From contig CAMCYO010000001.1 of assembly GCA_945884695.1 (NCBI GenBank), forward strand, positions 62,001 through 126,000: a stretch of DNA of 64,000 nucleotides. Reading direction: 5' to 3'. Below are positions 26,389-34,629 of the stretch, piece by piece; position 1 is the stretch's first letter, and each line of letters starts with the position of its first letter. Origin of the DNA: Streptomyces griseus (GTDB lineage Bacteria; Actinomycetota; Actinomycetes; Nanopelagicales; Nanopelagicaceae). Made by a program: the position numbers and the translations under genes. The notes below the pieces were generated by a model. It saw nothing but the letters and a program-made list of their open reading frames with translations, ran no database searches and was not told where the DNA came from.

Positions 26389-27659
26389 AAAGGTTTACTA
26401 AAAACGCATTCTTGAGTTGCTTCTAACTCAAGAAGTCGGTTCCACTTTGCCGTTCTATCAGAGCCATGAGTGGATCCAACTTTGATTTGACCAGCGCTCC
26501 AACCAGTTGCGATATCTGAAAGCCAGCTATCTTCGGTCTCACCTGAGCGCGCTGAGACAATTGTTTTAAAGCCATTGTTTTGTGCTTCCTTGATTACTTG
26601 GTGCGTGTGCGTAATTAGGCCGTTCTGATTTGCTTTAATCAAAATCGAATTGGCGCTTTTTTCAGCGATTCCTTTACGCAAGCGTTCTAAATTGGTAGTG
26701 AAAAGGTCATCTCCTACAACTTGCAAAGTAGACGGCACCTGATTCATGAATGAATTCCAAGAATCCCAATCATCCTCCGCGAAAGGATCTTCGATGGAAA
26801 TAATTGGATGTGAATGTACGAGTTCGACCAATTGGTCGTTCCACTGTTGGCTTGAATAGATCTTTCCAGAGTTTCTCGATGTGTATTTTCCATCGGAGTA
26901 AAACTGCGTAGATGCAATGTCGAGTGCAATTGAAACGTCTTTGCCTGGATTCAGGCCCACCGTTTCTATGCATTCAGTAACAAATGCGCAAGCTGTATTA
27001 GATGATTCAAAGCCAATCCCTAGTCCGCCTTCATCTGCAACGAGATTGGTGACGTATCCTCTTTTGGCACCCAATTTTGCTGCCATTTCACGAATTGCCA
27101 CAACCCAAGAAAGGGCTTGAGCAAAATTCTCGGCGCCGTGTGGCAGTACCAATACATCTTGGATATCAAGTGCTCCGTTGGCGTGTGCGCCTCCAGAGAG
27201 GATGTTGACCATTGGCATCGGAATAAGAAGTGGGCCATGCCCTTGATAAAACTGAGCAAGAGAAAGACCTGCAAGATGCGCACATGCTTTGGCAGTTGCA
27301 ATTGAAACCGCAAGAGTTGCGTTTGCACCTATCCGTTCATGCCTGGAAGTAGCATCAAGTTCAACCATAGTTTCATCACTTGCATGCGTTGACGGTTGAC
27401 TGCCAACAAGTCGAGGAGCAATTTCGTTTTTGATGTGGCTGACTGCTTGATACACACTTGTTCCAGCATAGAATTTTTCAGCTTGTGGGGAGTTGTGGTC
27501 TCTTAGCTCTGATGCTTCATGTGCGCCGGTGGACGCACCAGAAGGAACACTGGCTTTGTGAATCGATCCATCACTTAATTCGATGATTGCACATACTGTT
27601 GGACGGCCCCGAGAATCTAAAACTTGCAATCCCTGAATCTTGGTAATCAGCGTTGTCAT
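26385..27659 (-). CDS. Divergent enolase paralogue with altered active site
   Basis: A 424-residue member of the enolase family proper. Conserved are the LDSRGRPTV start, the mobile loop PSGASTGAHEASELRD, H159 (SGGAHANG), E210 (ADEGG), metal ligands D247, E290 and D317, K342 (IKANQNG) and K393 (GQIKVG). Two positions invariant in glycolytic enolase differ: the QEF glutamate (yeast E168) is D168, and SHRSGE reads SARSGE, so the His (yeast H373) is A370. It is the last gene of the lactonase/U32-like/SDR/kinase operon, not a glycolytic context, and probably acts on a different phospho-acid. The ATGA overlap with the kinase implies coupled translation. Confidence 0.85.
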   Translation of the reverse strand: MTTLITKIQGLQVLDSRGRPTVCAIIELSDGSIHKASVPSGASTGAHEASELRDHNSPQAEKFYAGTSVYQAVSHIKNEIAPRLVGSQPSTHASDETMVELDATSRHERIGANATLAVSIATAKACAHLAGLSLAQFYQGHGPLLIPMPMVNILSGGAHANGALDIQDVLVLPHGAENFAQALSWVVAIREMAAKLGAKRGYVTNLVADEGGLGIGFESSNTACAFVTECIETVGLNPGKDVSIALDIASTQFYSDGKYTSRNSGKIYSSQQWNDQLVELVHSHPIISIEDPFAEDDWDSWNSFMNQVPSTLQVVGDDLFTTNLERLRKGIAEKSANSILIKANQNGLITHTHQVIKEAQNNGFKTIVSARSGETEDSWLSDIATGWSAGQIKVGSTHGSDRTAKWNRLLELEATQECVFSKPF

Positions 27660-28645
27660 GGAATCAAGAATACTTCAGAAAGAGTGGGTGGAGTTGCGCG
27701 AGAGAGTAGGCTAATTGCGCGGTTACGAAGTGATTCTTGGGCTTGGGTATTCAAGTAATGCACCAGTGACACACCATCAACCCGAGCTAAGGCAATAGTT
27801 GCTGCATGCCAAGTAAAGGTGTGTGGTGCTTTTCGTCCAAGGACGCTCTCATAACTTTCTATGAACTCCTTGGCGCAGACAGCAAGAGAACTCTTTTGCT
27901 GTGGGTCGGTGAAAAATTCCTGCTTGCACATTAAATGACCAAGGATGAATGCCAAATCGAAGACTGGATTTCCAGTGTGAGCCACTTCGAAATCGAGAAC
28001 TATTGCTTTTCTATCATCTTCAACAAGAATATTTTTTGGAGAAAAATCGCCATGAACTAAAGCGCTTTTATCGCTTTCTAGCTCGTCGATGAGCCCTTTA
28101 ATTCTTTCTGCTAGTGCGAGATGTTTTTCAATCAGGGATCGGTAAAAAGGCGTAATTCGGAGTTGTTCGAAAAGTGAATCTTCGATGAATTCGTTAAGTA
28201 TCTCGGGGAGCTGTGACGTTTGTGTATGCCAGATACCTAGAATCCTTCCAAGATCTTGCGCTACCTCATGGCGAATATTTCCTGCCAGCAAATCTTCTTT
28301 CCAATTTGTTACCCCTTGCGGGGCCCTTTCGATTAGCAGAGAAAATCTCTCGGGATCAACGTCATACAGCGTGGGGACATGTAGGGGAGTCAACTCATGG
28401 AGAACTTCTATCGCTCTGGCTTCAACGAGTGCTCTGCGTTGCTCGACACTCCATTTGGAGGCAACTTTTAATTCAGGCAAAGCTTGCTTGAAGACTAAGT
28501 TTTTACCTTCACCACTGACTGCAAGGACAACGTTTGACACTCCTCCACCGAGTACTTCTACATCTACTTGTGCACCAGCAGAAAAAATCTTGCGCGATTG
28601 TAAATACTCTACGACTGTTGATTCATTCAGAAGTTCGACAGCCAT
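27656..28645 (-). CDS. APH/choline-kinase-fold small-molecule kinase
   Basis: A 329-residue protein kinase-like phosphotransferase. The glycine-rich N-lobe is LGGGVSNVVLAVSGEGKNLV followed by FKQALPEL (ATP-binding Lys). The catalytic Brenner motif is LVHGDFSPKNILV, and the metal-binding Asp follows in VLDFEVAHTGNPVFDLAFIL. Family members phosphorylate hydroxyls of aminoglycosides, choline, methylthioribose, hydroxylysine and sugars. Overlap with an enolase paralogue suggests it makes the phosphorylated acid that the enolase-like enzyme uses (inference). No resistance-specific features are seen. Confidence 0.8.
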   Translation of the reverse strand: MAVELLNESTVVEYLQSRKIFSAGAQVDVEVLGGGVSNVVLAVSGEGKNLVFKQALPELKVASKWSVEQRRALVEARAIEVLHELTPLHVPTLYDVDPERFSLLIERAPQGVTNWKEDLLAGNIRHEVAQDLGRILGIWHTQTSQLPEILNEFIEDSLFEQLRITPFYRSLIEKHLALAERIKGLIDELESDKSALVHGDFSPKNILVEDDRKAIVLDFEVAHTGNPVFDLAFILGHLMCKQEFFTDPQQKSSLAVCAKEFIESYESVLGRKAPHTFTWHAATIALARVDGVSLVHYLNTQAQESLRNRAISLLSRATPPTLSEVFLIP

Positions 28646-28654
28646 AAGAAACTT

Positions 28655-29359
28655 TTATGGAAGAAAAGTTACAGAGAAGGCATTATCGACGAGTAAACTT
28701 TGCCCCGAGATTCCTGTATTGAGATCACTTCCGAGTAGATAGACGGAATTGCCAACATCGGCTGGCACGACAAGAGACCCAACCGGCGTTGCCTCCAGAA
28801 CATTAGCCATTTGATCAGAAGTTAAACCTTTGCGCGACATTGGCGTATCGACTACTCCAGGCAAGATGCCATTAACAAGAATTTGATGTGATCTGCCAAG
28901 GTCCACAGAGAGCGAGCGAACAAGCCCGCCAACAGCTGCCTTAGTAACAGAGTATGCCAGCTTCTCTTTTCGAGTGAAAACTTCGGCTAGGGAAGACATA
29001 ATGACAATCTTGCCCTTTTTAGGAATTAACTCTCTACCCATCAAAAACTGAACATGTTCAATAACAAAGCCAACGTTTGCTTGGAAGAGACGGTCCATGT
29101 CGGCGGCCGTAGTGGTCATTACAGTGCCGTTCATGTTTATGCCTTGAGCAAAGACAACAGATTCAAATCCACCTTGCGCGCTAATTTCTGCAAACTTTTT
29201 CGACTCAGCCAGTGGAAGAACTATTTCATCTGCGGCGTTTGTGGCAGTGCGAACCACGGTAAATACTTTCCAACCATGTGAACGAAATGCGTCAGCCGTT
29301 GGCGCACCGAGTGCTCCGTTAGAGCCGAATAGTAAAAGTCGCTTGCTTGATGAACTCAT
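28655..29359 (-). CDS. Short-chain dehydrogenase/reductase
   Basis: A 234-residue SDR. The cofactor loop is LLLFGSNGALGAPTADAF, a slightly unusual G-x3-G-x-G, and VVFAQGINMNG replaces the usual NNAG. The catalytic Ser and Y-x3-K are in IVIMSSLAEVFTRKEKLAYS followed by VTKAA; PGVVDTPMSRKGL follows. It overlaps the U32-like gene by 4 nt and precedes the kinase by 9 nt. In this operon it may oxidise a sugar or sugar acid; the substrate is unknown. Confidence 0.82.
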   Translation of the reverse strand: MSSSSKRLLLFGSNGALGAPTADAFRSHGWKVFTVVRTATNAADEIVLPLAESKKFAEISAQGGFESVVFAQGINMNGTVMTTTAADMDRLFQANVGFVIEHVQFLMGRELIPKKGKIVIMSSLAEVFTRKEKLAYSVTKAAVGGLVRSLSVDLGRSHQILVNGILPGVVDTPMSRKGLTSDQMANVLEATPVGSLVVPADVGNSVYLLGSDLNTGISGQSLLVDNAFSVTFLP

Positions 29360-30285
29360 TTTTCGTATCCGTATCTGGTTAACATCGCATGCCCGATTGA
29401 TGCGCGACGAACGCGTTCGCGTCCGGTTGCTTCTATTACTGCCTGAATATGACCACCTGCTGGATATAGACCGGGGGAGTTTCGCACAGTGAACTTGAGA
29501 TAAATTGGCGAAGCTACTCGAACTAGATCAGGTACTTCGTAGTGACGCACAACGCCACCAAAATCATCTGGACCTTCGACGTATACATCTACAGGGACAT
29601 CCACTTGCGCTCTGATAGCGGCAATCTGTTGGAGTGAAAGATCAGTGGCTAAATTCAATGTGGATGCGCCAAGGTTGACGAGGGCTTGAGCCGTCGCTGC
29701 GTTGGTGCATGGCATTGCAACTGATGTTTTTAGAATGAAATCAGAAGGTAAATCGCCTAACTTTTTTGCTTCGCCTAAAACGCTCAGAAGGCCGACATCT
29801 CCAACCAGAACGGAGCGGACACCGAGGGAAGCCCCATGCAACACATCTTCTACTGCATAACGCAGTTGATCTGTACCTCGCAGGGTTGGTGATGCGACCC
29901 CGCCCGCCGATGAAAGTGGTTGTTTACCGATATCCCATGCTGCGCGTGGTCCTACGAATAGACAAACCTCTAAATCATTTGCTTTGCCAAGTGCAACCAT
30001 CTCTTTAATCTCGTCATCAGTTTGCATCATGATGCCAGACCCTTGTGAGATGCGATGAAATTTAACAGAACGTTTTTTAGCTTCATCGAGTATTGCTTTG
30101 AAAGCTAAAGGACCCTCAACAGATGGAATCTCAATCTTCCAGCGTGCGCCGTCAGAAAATCGTTTAGAAGATTCTGGAATACCGTCAGCATCTTGGGATT
30201 GAATACCCTGATGAGAAAGGAGTGAAATTGATTTAGCCATTGGGCCGTTTGCATCGCGAGTAGAGGGCCAATTCTTTTCTGACAT
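29356..30285 (-). CDS. U32-peptidase-like/TIM-barrel protein of unknown function
   Basis: A 309-residue protein with repeating beta-alpha units: FKAILDEAKKRSVKFHRI, KANDLEVCLFVGPRA, LRYAVEDVLHGASLGVRSVL, TSVAMPCTNAATAQALVNLG and VDVPVDVYVEGPDDFGGVVR. The pattern resembles the barrel of U32-type proteins, which are often misnamed peptidases, or an aldolase-like enzyme. No protease or Schiff-base Lys motif can be assigned confidently. The ATG at 30285 is supported by AAGGAG five bases upstream, so the longer frame that opens at 30342 is rejected. It sits between the lactonase and SDR genes, so a catabolic enzyme role is more likely than proteolysis. Confidence 0.6.
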   Translation of the reverse strand: MSEKNWPSTRDANGPMAKSISLLSHQGIQSQDADGIPESSKRFSDGARWKIEIPSVEGPLAFKAILDEAKKRSVKFHRISQGSGIMMQTDDEIKEMVALGKANDLEVCLFVGPRAAWDIGKQPLSSAGGVASPTLRGTDQLRYAVEDVLHGASLGVRSVLVGDVGLLSVLGEAKKLGDLPSDFILKTSVAMPCTNAATAQALVNLGASTLNLATDLSLQQIAAIRAQVDVPVDVYVEGPDDFGGVVRHYEVPDLVRVASPIYLKFTVRNSPGLYPAGGHIQAVIEATGRERVRRASIGHAMLTRYGYEK

Positions 30286-30310
30286 AGAGACTCCTTGAGG
30301 TGGTGAATAG

Positions 30311-31183
30311 TTACAAAGGATAGAGGGTTGTCGTCCTACCACGGACTCCTGGTGTTGCGATACAGGTCATACCTGCTTCATTCTTTCCATCAGGATCGCC
30401 ATTATGTGCCGACGTGATAATCAACTGGTCAAGATTGGGCCCTGCGAAAACGCAGGAAGTGACAAACTTTGATGGCATTTCGATAATCTCAGTGACATTA
30501 AATTTCTCATCAAAGCGTCGAACTTGACCGCTTCCCCAGAAAGCAACCCAGAGTCCACCTTCGGCATCCATACAAATTCCATCGGGGTATCCATCATCTT
30601 CTGGGATAGAGACCATTGCTCGACGGTTTGAAATGTCATTTCCGTCGTAATCGAATGCATCTATATTCCCAGTCATGGTGTCGACGTAGTACATAGTTTT
30701 TCCGTCATCTGTCCAGTCGATACCGTTACTGCAGGTTACTCCATCGAGAATTCTGGTTAATGATTTTCCATGACGGTCCATTTTGTAAAGTGCAGATAAG
30801 CCAGGCTCATTGTTATATGCCAATGTTCCAAGCCATAGATCTCCCGTTGGTGAAATCTTTGCATCATTCCATCGGGTAGGAACCGGATCGGGTTTTCCAT
30901 CGGCACTCAATCGATGCGGAAGTGAATGCAATGTTCCATTTTCGTCAAGCAGTGAGGGCCCTGAATTCGTACCGACTACGTGGCCACCTTTTGTGCGCGG
31001 GATCGCAAAACCAACGTCTTCACCTAATACATGTTCGGATGTTTTATCGGTGGAAAGATTCTTAAACAGAATTTTTCCATTAAGAATGTCTACCCATGTG
31101 ACATCATTATTATCAATCCCAGTTGCAGCAGGACCTTCGCCCACCCAGCAACGACGGCTGTCCCATACTTGGGCTTTAATCAT
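30311..31183 (-). CDS. SMP-30/gluconolactonase/LRE-family sugar lactonase
   Basis: A 290-residue six-bladed propeller that hydrolyses sugar-acid lactones with one divalent metal. The metal ligands are recognisable as E in CWVGEGPA, N in TRWNDAKISPTGDLWLGTL, N in TCSNGIDWTDDGKTMYYVDT and D in DDGYPDGICMDAEGGLWVAF. It is the first gene of the reverse operon and is divergent from the sugar-acid dehydratase at 31411. A lactonase placed between a sugar dehydrogenase step and a dehydratase is exactly what an oxidative sugar pathway needs. Confidence 0.88.
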   Translation of the reverse strand: MIKAQVWDSRRCWVGEGPAATGIDNNDVTWVDILNGKILFKNLSTDKTSEHVLGEDVGFAIPRTKGGHVVGTNSGPSLLDENGTLHSLPHRLSADGKPDPVPTRWNDAKISPTGDLWLGTLAYNNEPGLSALYKMDRHGKSLTRILDGVTCSNGIDWTDDGKTMYYVDTMTGNIDAFDYDGNDISNRRAMVSIPEDDGYPDGICMDAEGGLWVAFWGSGQVRRFDEKFNVTEIIEMPSKFVTSCVFAGPNLDQLIITSAHNGDPDGKNEAGMTCIATPGVRGRTTTLYPL

Positions 31184-31242
31184 GGCAACTCAATTCCTTT
31201 TTGATGGCAGATGCTTGAATCTAGGGCTCCATTCTGCGGAGT

Positions 31243-31266
31243 TGAGACCAGAAAATCAAGGTCTCA
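31243..31266. promoter_or_regulatory. Inverted repeat in the divergent lactonase-dehydratase region
   Basis: TGAGACC and GGTCTCA are perfect 7-bp arms 10 nt apart, in the middle of the 227-nt gap between the divergent starts at 31183 and 31411. The dyad suits a dimeric regulator controlling both operons. A second motif, AGGTTCGG at 31277-31284, matches the operator-like region at 33546-33553 on the opposite strand. Confidence 0.45.
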
Positions 31267-31410
31267 CACCTCCTACAGGTTCGGGTATGCCTAATAGTTT
31301 CATCAGAACAGCCAACTTTAATGAAGAATGAATCGTCGTTCGCATTTTCCAAAGAGTTCAATACACTATGGATAATTACTGTCTCGAACGAACGGATGCG
31401 AGGAATTTTC

Positions 31411-32592
31411 GTGAAAATCACTGGTTTCGAAATCATTGTTGTCGGTGCACCATGGCGTGAATTAACGATCGTGGAAGTCCAAACAGATGAGGGCATCACT
31501 GGTGTTGGCGAAGTTCGCATGGTCAATAAGACAGACACTCTAGTTTCAGCAATCCAAGAATTGGGCGATCGCTATTTAATTGGTAGTGATCCTGCCGACC
31601 TTTCAATATTGGCATGGAATATTCAAGTTGCCGAATATGGCTTGCCAGGAGAAGTTGGCCAGAGCGCTTTAGCCGCTTTTGATATTGCTTGCTGGGATAT
31701 TTTAGGAAAATCCCTAGGTGTCCCTATCTATAAATTGCTTGGTGGGATTTTTACAGAACGCGTAGAGGCTTATGCCAATGGCTGGTACCAAGGCGATCGC
31801 GATCCAAAAATCATTGCAGAGTATGCAAGCAAAGTTGTTGAACGAGGGTACCGAGGATTGAAGATGGATCCATTCGGTCATGCATCTGCAGAGATGACAA
31901 CTGCAGATTTGCGTCGTTCAGTAGGAATATTGGAAGCAGTGCGCGACACAGTCGGTCCTGATATTCAAATTTATGTGGAGATGCACGGACGGTTTACTTC
32001 CCATACCGCAAGGCGTGTTGCTAAAGCGATTGAACATATAGAACCGGGCTGGATTGAAGAGCCAGTTTTGCCCATGGATGTCAGCGGTTTGCGTTCAGTG
32101 CGCAATCACACGCACTTACCGATAGCGCTAGGGGAGCGAATTCACGAACCTAGTGCGTTGATTCCATTCCTTGAAGAAGGCCTGGTAGACATCTTGCAAG
32201 TAGACACAACGCATCATGCAGGAATCACTGGTTTGCAACGACTTGTCGGATGGTCTGATGCCTACAACGTTCGACTAGCTCCTCACAATGTATGCGGGCC
32301 AATTGGAACAGCCGCCGCACTCCATGTCGCAATTGCCGCCTCCAACACGAAGGTCCTCGAACATTTCAACGATTTTGCCGATCCATGGGTTCATGAAATT
32401 GTCGAAGGCGCACCATATGTCAATCCAAAAGATGGCGCTTTTGACCTGCCAACAGCGCCAGGCCTGGGCCTGACTTTGAATAAGGAGATATGCGCAAAGC
32501 ATCCCCGAACAGGTGGCAGACTTGCCCTCTATGCAGCAGGTTGGGAAAAGCGACAGGATGCTAAGAACTACGACGCTCATGGTAAGAAGTAA
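31411..32592 (+). CDS. Mandelate-racemase-type enolase-superfamily sugar-acid dehydratase
   Basis: A 393-residue barrel enzyme. The capping domain and barrel are seen as EVQTDEGITGVGEVR, AAFDIACWDILGKSLGVPIY, the Lys strand YRGLKMDPFG, ligand strands IQIYVEMHGRFTSH, WIEEPVLP and ALGERIHEPSAL, and the His strand LAPHNVCGPIG. The first ligand motif is E-M-H where DgoD-like enzymes have D-F-H, so specificity probably differs from the second dehydratase at 38988. It likely removes water from an aldonic or aldaric acid to give a 2-keto-3-deoxy acid. The GTG at 31411 is chosen because GAGGA lies just upstream; earlier codons have no homology. Confidence 0.85.
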   Translation: MKITGFEIIVVGAPWRELTIVEVQTDEGITGVGEVRMVNKTDTLVSAIQELGDRYLIGSDPADLSILAWNIQVAEYGLPGEVGQSALAAFDIACWDILGKSLGVPIYKLLGGIFTERVEAYANGWYQGDRDPKIIAEYASKVVERGYRGLKMDPFGHASAEMTTADLRRSVGILEAVRDTVGPDIQIYVEMHGRFTSHTARRVAKAIEHIEPGWIEEPVLPMDVSGLRSVRNHTHLPIALGERIHEPSALIPFLEEGLVDILQVDTTHHAGITGLQRLVGWSDAYNVRLAPHNVCGPIGTAAALHVAIAASNTKVLEHFNDFADPWVHEIVEGAPYVNPKDGAFDLPTAPGLGLTLNKEICAKHPRTGGRLALYAAGWEKRQDAKNYDAHGKK

Positions 32593-32620
32593 CTCGAATT
32601 ATTAATTAAAGGAGTAAGCG

Positions 32621-33376
32621 ATGACTAACAATACCGATTTCACGGGGCAAGTAGTTGTATTCGTTGGTGCTGGCAACGGAATCGGACGTGCAAGTCTTAA
32701 GCTAGTTGCTGACAGAGGCGGTCGAGTGATTGCGTTGGATAACAACAAGGATGCGCTCACAACCCTTGCTAAGGATTGTAATTTGAATGCTGATCAGGTT
32801 TTCACTCTCGATGTTTCACAAGAGGAGAACGTTCGCGCTGCAATCGCAACTATTTTTGCTCAAGAGAAAAGAATTGATGCACTCGTAAACTCGGCAGGAA
32901 TGACGGGCCCAACAAATCGCAAGTTGGAAGAGATCACATGGGCAGAATACGAACTCACTCTTCGAGTTAATCTCTTCGGAACGATTTGGCTAACACAACA
33001 AGTTGTCCCAATTATGAAAGCTCAGAAGTATGGTCGCATTGTTCATGTTGCATCCATTGCTGGTAAAGAAGGTAACCCAGGAATGGCTCCTTACAACACT
33101 TCCAAAGCTGGAATGATTGGATTTGTCAAAGGAATTGCAAAAGAAGTCGCACCAGATGGGGTAATCATCAATGCTGTTGCACCTGCTGTAATTCGAACTC
33201 CAATGAATGCAACAACAAGTGAAGAAACGCTGAAATATATGATCGCCCGAATTCCACTTGGTCGCGTGGGAGAAGCCGAAGAAGTGGCCGAAACTATCGC
33301 CTTTATGGCCTCCCGTGCCTGCTCATTCACAACCGGATTTACTTTCGATACTTCAGGGGGCCGGGCTACCTATTAG
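32621..33376 (+). CDS. Short-chain sugar dehydrogenase (SDR)
   Basis: A 251-residue classical SDR. The cofactor motif is VVFVGAGNGIGRASLKLVAD, then NSAGMTGPTN, the catalytic Ser in VHVASIAGKEGNPGMAPY and Y-N-T-S-K, and a DTSGGRATY C-terminus. AAGGAG lies before the ATG. Its place after a sugar-acid dehydratase and ahead of a sugar ABC importer suggests it oxidises the imported sugar or sugar acid (for example a pentose or uronate 1-dehydrogenase). The exact substrate cannot be read. Confidence 0.83.
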   Translation: MTNNTDFTGQVVVFVGAGNGIGRASLKLVADRGGRVIALDNNKDALTTLAKDCNLNADQVFTLDVSQEENVRAAIATIFAQEKRIDALVNSAGMTGPTNRKLEEITWAEYELTLRVNLFGTIWLTQQVVPIMKAQKYGRIVHVASIAGKEGNPGMAPYNTSKAGMIGFVKGIAKEVAPDGVIINAVAPAVIRTPMNATTSEETLKYMIARIPLGRVGEAEEVAETIAFMASRACSFTTGFTFDTSGGRATY

Positions 33377-33450
33377 TCTTATTTATTGCCCACTTTTAGC
33401 GTAAGAATTAGGGGGTTACCCTATTAAAAAAACCTTTCCAGCCCTGCCTC

Positions 33451-33478
33451 GGTTCTATAACGATTATGTAATAGAGCC
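33451..33478. repeat. Inverted repeat upstream of the sugar-importer promoter
   Basis: GGTTCTAT and ATAGAGCC form 8-bp arms with one mismatch (G-U in RNA), 12 nt apart, just upstream of the proposed -35 box. It could be a regulator site, or an RNA hairpin if the upstream operon reads through. Confidence 0.35.
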
Positions 33479-33494
33479 AAAACGCCTGCAACTA

Positions 33495-33524
33495 TTGTGT
33501 TAGCCATTAAATATGAACTATACA
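33495..33524 (+). promoter_or_regulatory. Promoter of the sugar ABC importer
   Basis: TTGTGT (33495-33500) and TATACA (33519-33524) are separated by 18 nt, placing the start of transcription near 33531 inside the palindrome that follows. The leader carries a strong AGGAGG ribosome site at 33557-33562. Confidence 0.5.
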
Positions 33525-33528
33525 TAGC

Positions 33529-33545
33529 CCTAGGTCGAACCTAGG
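33529..33545. promoter_or_regulatory. Operator candidate: 17-bp palindrome at the importer start site
   Basis: CCTAGGT-CGA-ACCTAGG is a perfect 7-bp dyad with a 3-nt centre. It is also part of a direct repeat, TAGGTCGAACC followed by TAGGCCGAACC (33531-33552). Its position at the predicted transcription start fits a repressor that responds to the imported sugar. Confidence 0.6.
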
Positions 33546-33568
33546 CCGAACCTACTAGGAGGAAATAT

Positions 33569-34588
33569 ATGAAAGCACGTCGAATTAAGGCTGGCGTAAC
33601 TGCGCTAGCACTTGCCGCATCTGTTGGATTAGCAACTGTTGGTACAGCTGCTTCTTCATCTGCTGCAGGCGGATGGTGTACAGGAGTAAAGATCGCTGCA
33701 TTCCCAGGCGGTCCACAAGGTGGAGTTTTCGCCATTAACGTTTACAACGGTCAAGTACAAGCCGCAAAAGACCTAGGTGCAACAGTAAAGTACTACTGGT
33801 CAAACTGGGATCCAAGCGTTATGACAACACAACTTAAAGAAGCTGTTGCTTCTAAGCCTAACGGTATTGCCGGAATCGTTGGACTTGTTGGTGATGCATC
33901 TGCTGGTCCAATCATTGCTGACGCATTCAAAAAGGGAATCATTGTTGCAAACGCTAACTCAGGTTTGCCAATAGTTACTCCAAAATATGCAGCTGCAGGC
34001 ATGGGCTACGTTGGAGCAACTAACTACAAAGCTGGCGTAGATCTTGCTAACGAAGCTATCAGCCGTGGCAAGCTCGCAAAGGGTGGAACATCATTCGTGT
34101 GGGGTCTTAAGGGCGCTGCAGGAGATCGTGCACAACGTACAATCGGAATCATCGATGCTCTAGAGAAGGCCGGAATCAAGGTTGTGTATCAAGAAATTGA
34201 TCAAGCAACAAATACAACTCCAGCCTCAGGCGTACCAACATTCGTTGGCGTCATGTCAAAGAATCCTGAAATCAAATCAGTATTCCTAGATCACGGTGGA
34301 CTCACTGCAACTGCTGAGGCCTACCTCAAGGGTGCAAGCATCAAGGCTGGCGGAGTTTATGTCGCTGGTTTTGATATGTCTCCTGCAGTTGGTACTGCTA
34401 TTAAATCAGGCTACTTAAGCTTGATTATTGATCAGCAAGAGTGGCTACAAGGCTACCTACCAATCCTTCAGGTCTGCCTAACCACGAAGTTTAAGTTCTC
34501 TGGTTTGGACATTAACACTGCAGGTGGATTTGTTGATAAGGCTAACGTTGACGCTATTATCCCACTAGCGGCAAAGCTCATTCGCTAA
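33569..34588 (+). CDS. Sugar ABC transporter substrate-binding protein (ribose/fructose type)
   Basis: A 339-residue periplasmic-binding-protein-like family 4 (RbsB-like) protein. A Sec signal peptide (residues 1-33, AASVGLATVGTAASSSAA) lacks a lipobox Cys at the cleavage site; a Cys a few residues later (GGWCTG) is probably not lipidated. The fold signatures are VQAAKDLGATVKYYW, VASKPNGIAGIVGLVGDASA and SVFLDHGGLTATAEAYL. It has the best ribosome site in the window and is followed by a strong hairpin that probably keeps its mRNA in excess over the ATPase and permease. The sugar bound is unknown. Confidence 0.9.
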   Translation: MKARRIKAGVTALALAASVGLATVGTAASSSAAGGWCTGVKIAAFPGGPQGGVFAINVYNGQVQAAKDLGATVKYYWSNWDPSVMTTQLKEAVASKPNGIAGIVGLVGDASAGPIIADAFKKGIIVANANSGLPIVTPKYAAAGMGYVGATNYKAGVDLANEAISRGKLAKGGTSFVWGLKGAAGDRAQRTIGIIDALEKAGIKVVYQEIDQATNTTPASGVPTFVGVMSKNPEIKSVFLDHGGLTATAEAYLKGASIKAGGVYVAGFDMSPAVGTAIKSGYLSLIIDQQEWLQGYLPILQVCLTTKFKFSGLDINTAGGFVDKANVDAIIPLAAKLIR

Positions 34589-34629
34589 TTTAGGTAAATC
34601 CAAATAAACTAGCGTAAAGATGTTGAATA

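Noticed and set aside
26385-27659. Annotating the enolase-family gene as glycolytic eno
   Set aside because: Two near-invariant catalytic positions are substituted and the gene is the tail of a sugar-acid operon.
27656-28645. Aminoglycoside resistance kinase
   Set aside because: The APH fold is shared by many metabolic kinases; overlap with an enolase paralogue and a lactonase operon argues for metabolism.
29356-30285. Naming the barrel protein a U32 peptidase
   Set aside because: No protease motif can be seen and the operon context is catabolic; only a fold-level resemblance is claimed.
33405-33426. TAGGG-GGTTA-CCCTA as a terminator after the SDR gene
   Set aside because: Only five base pairs, followed by an A-run and not a T-run on the transcribed strand.
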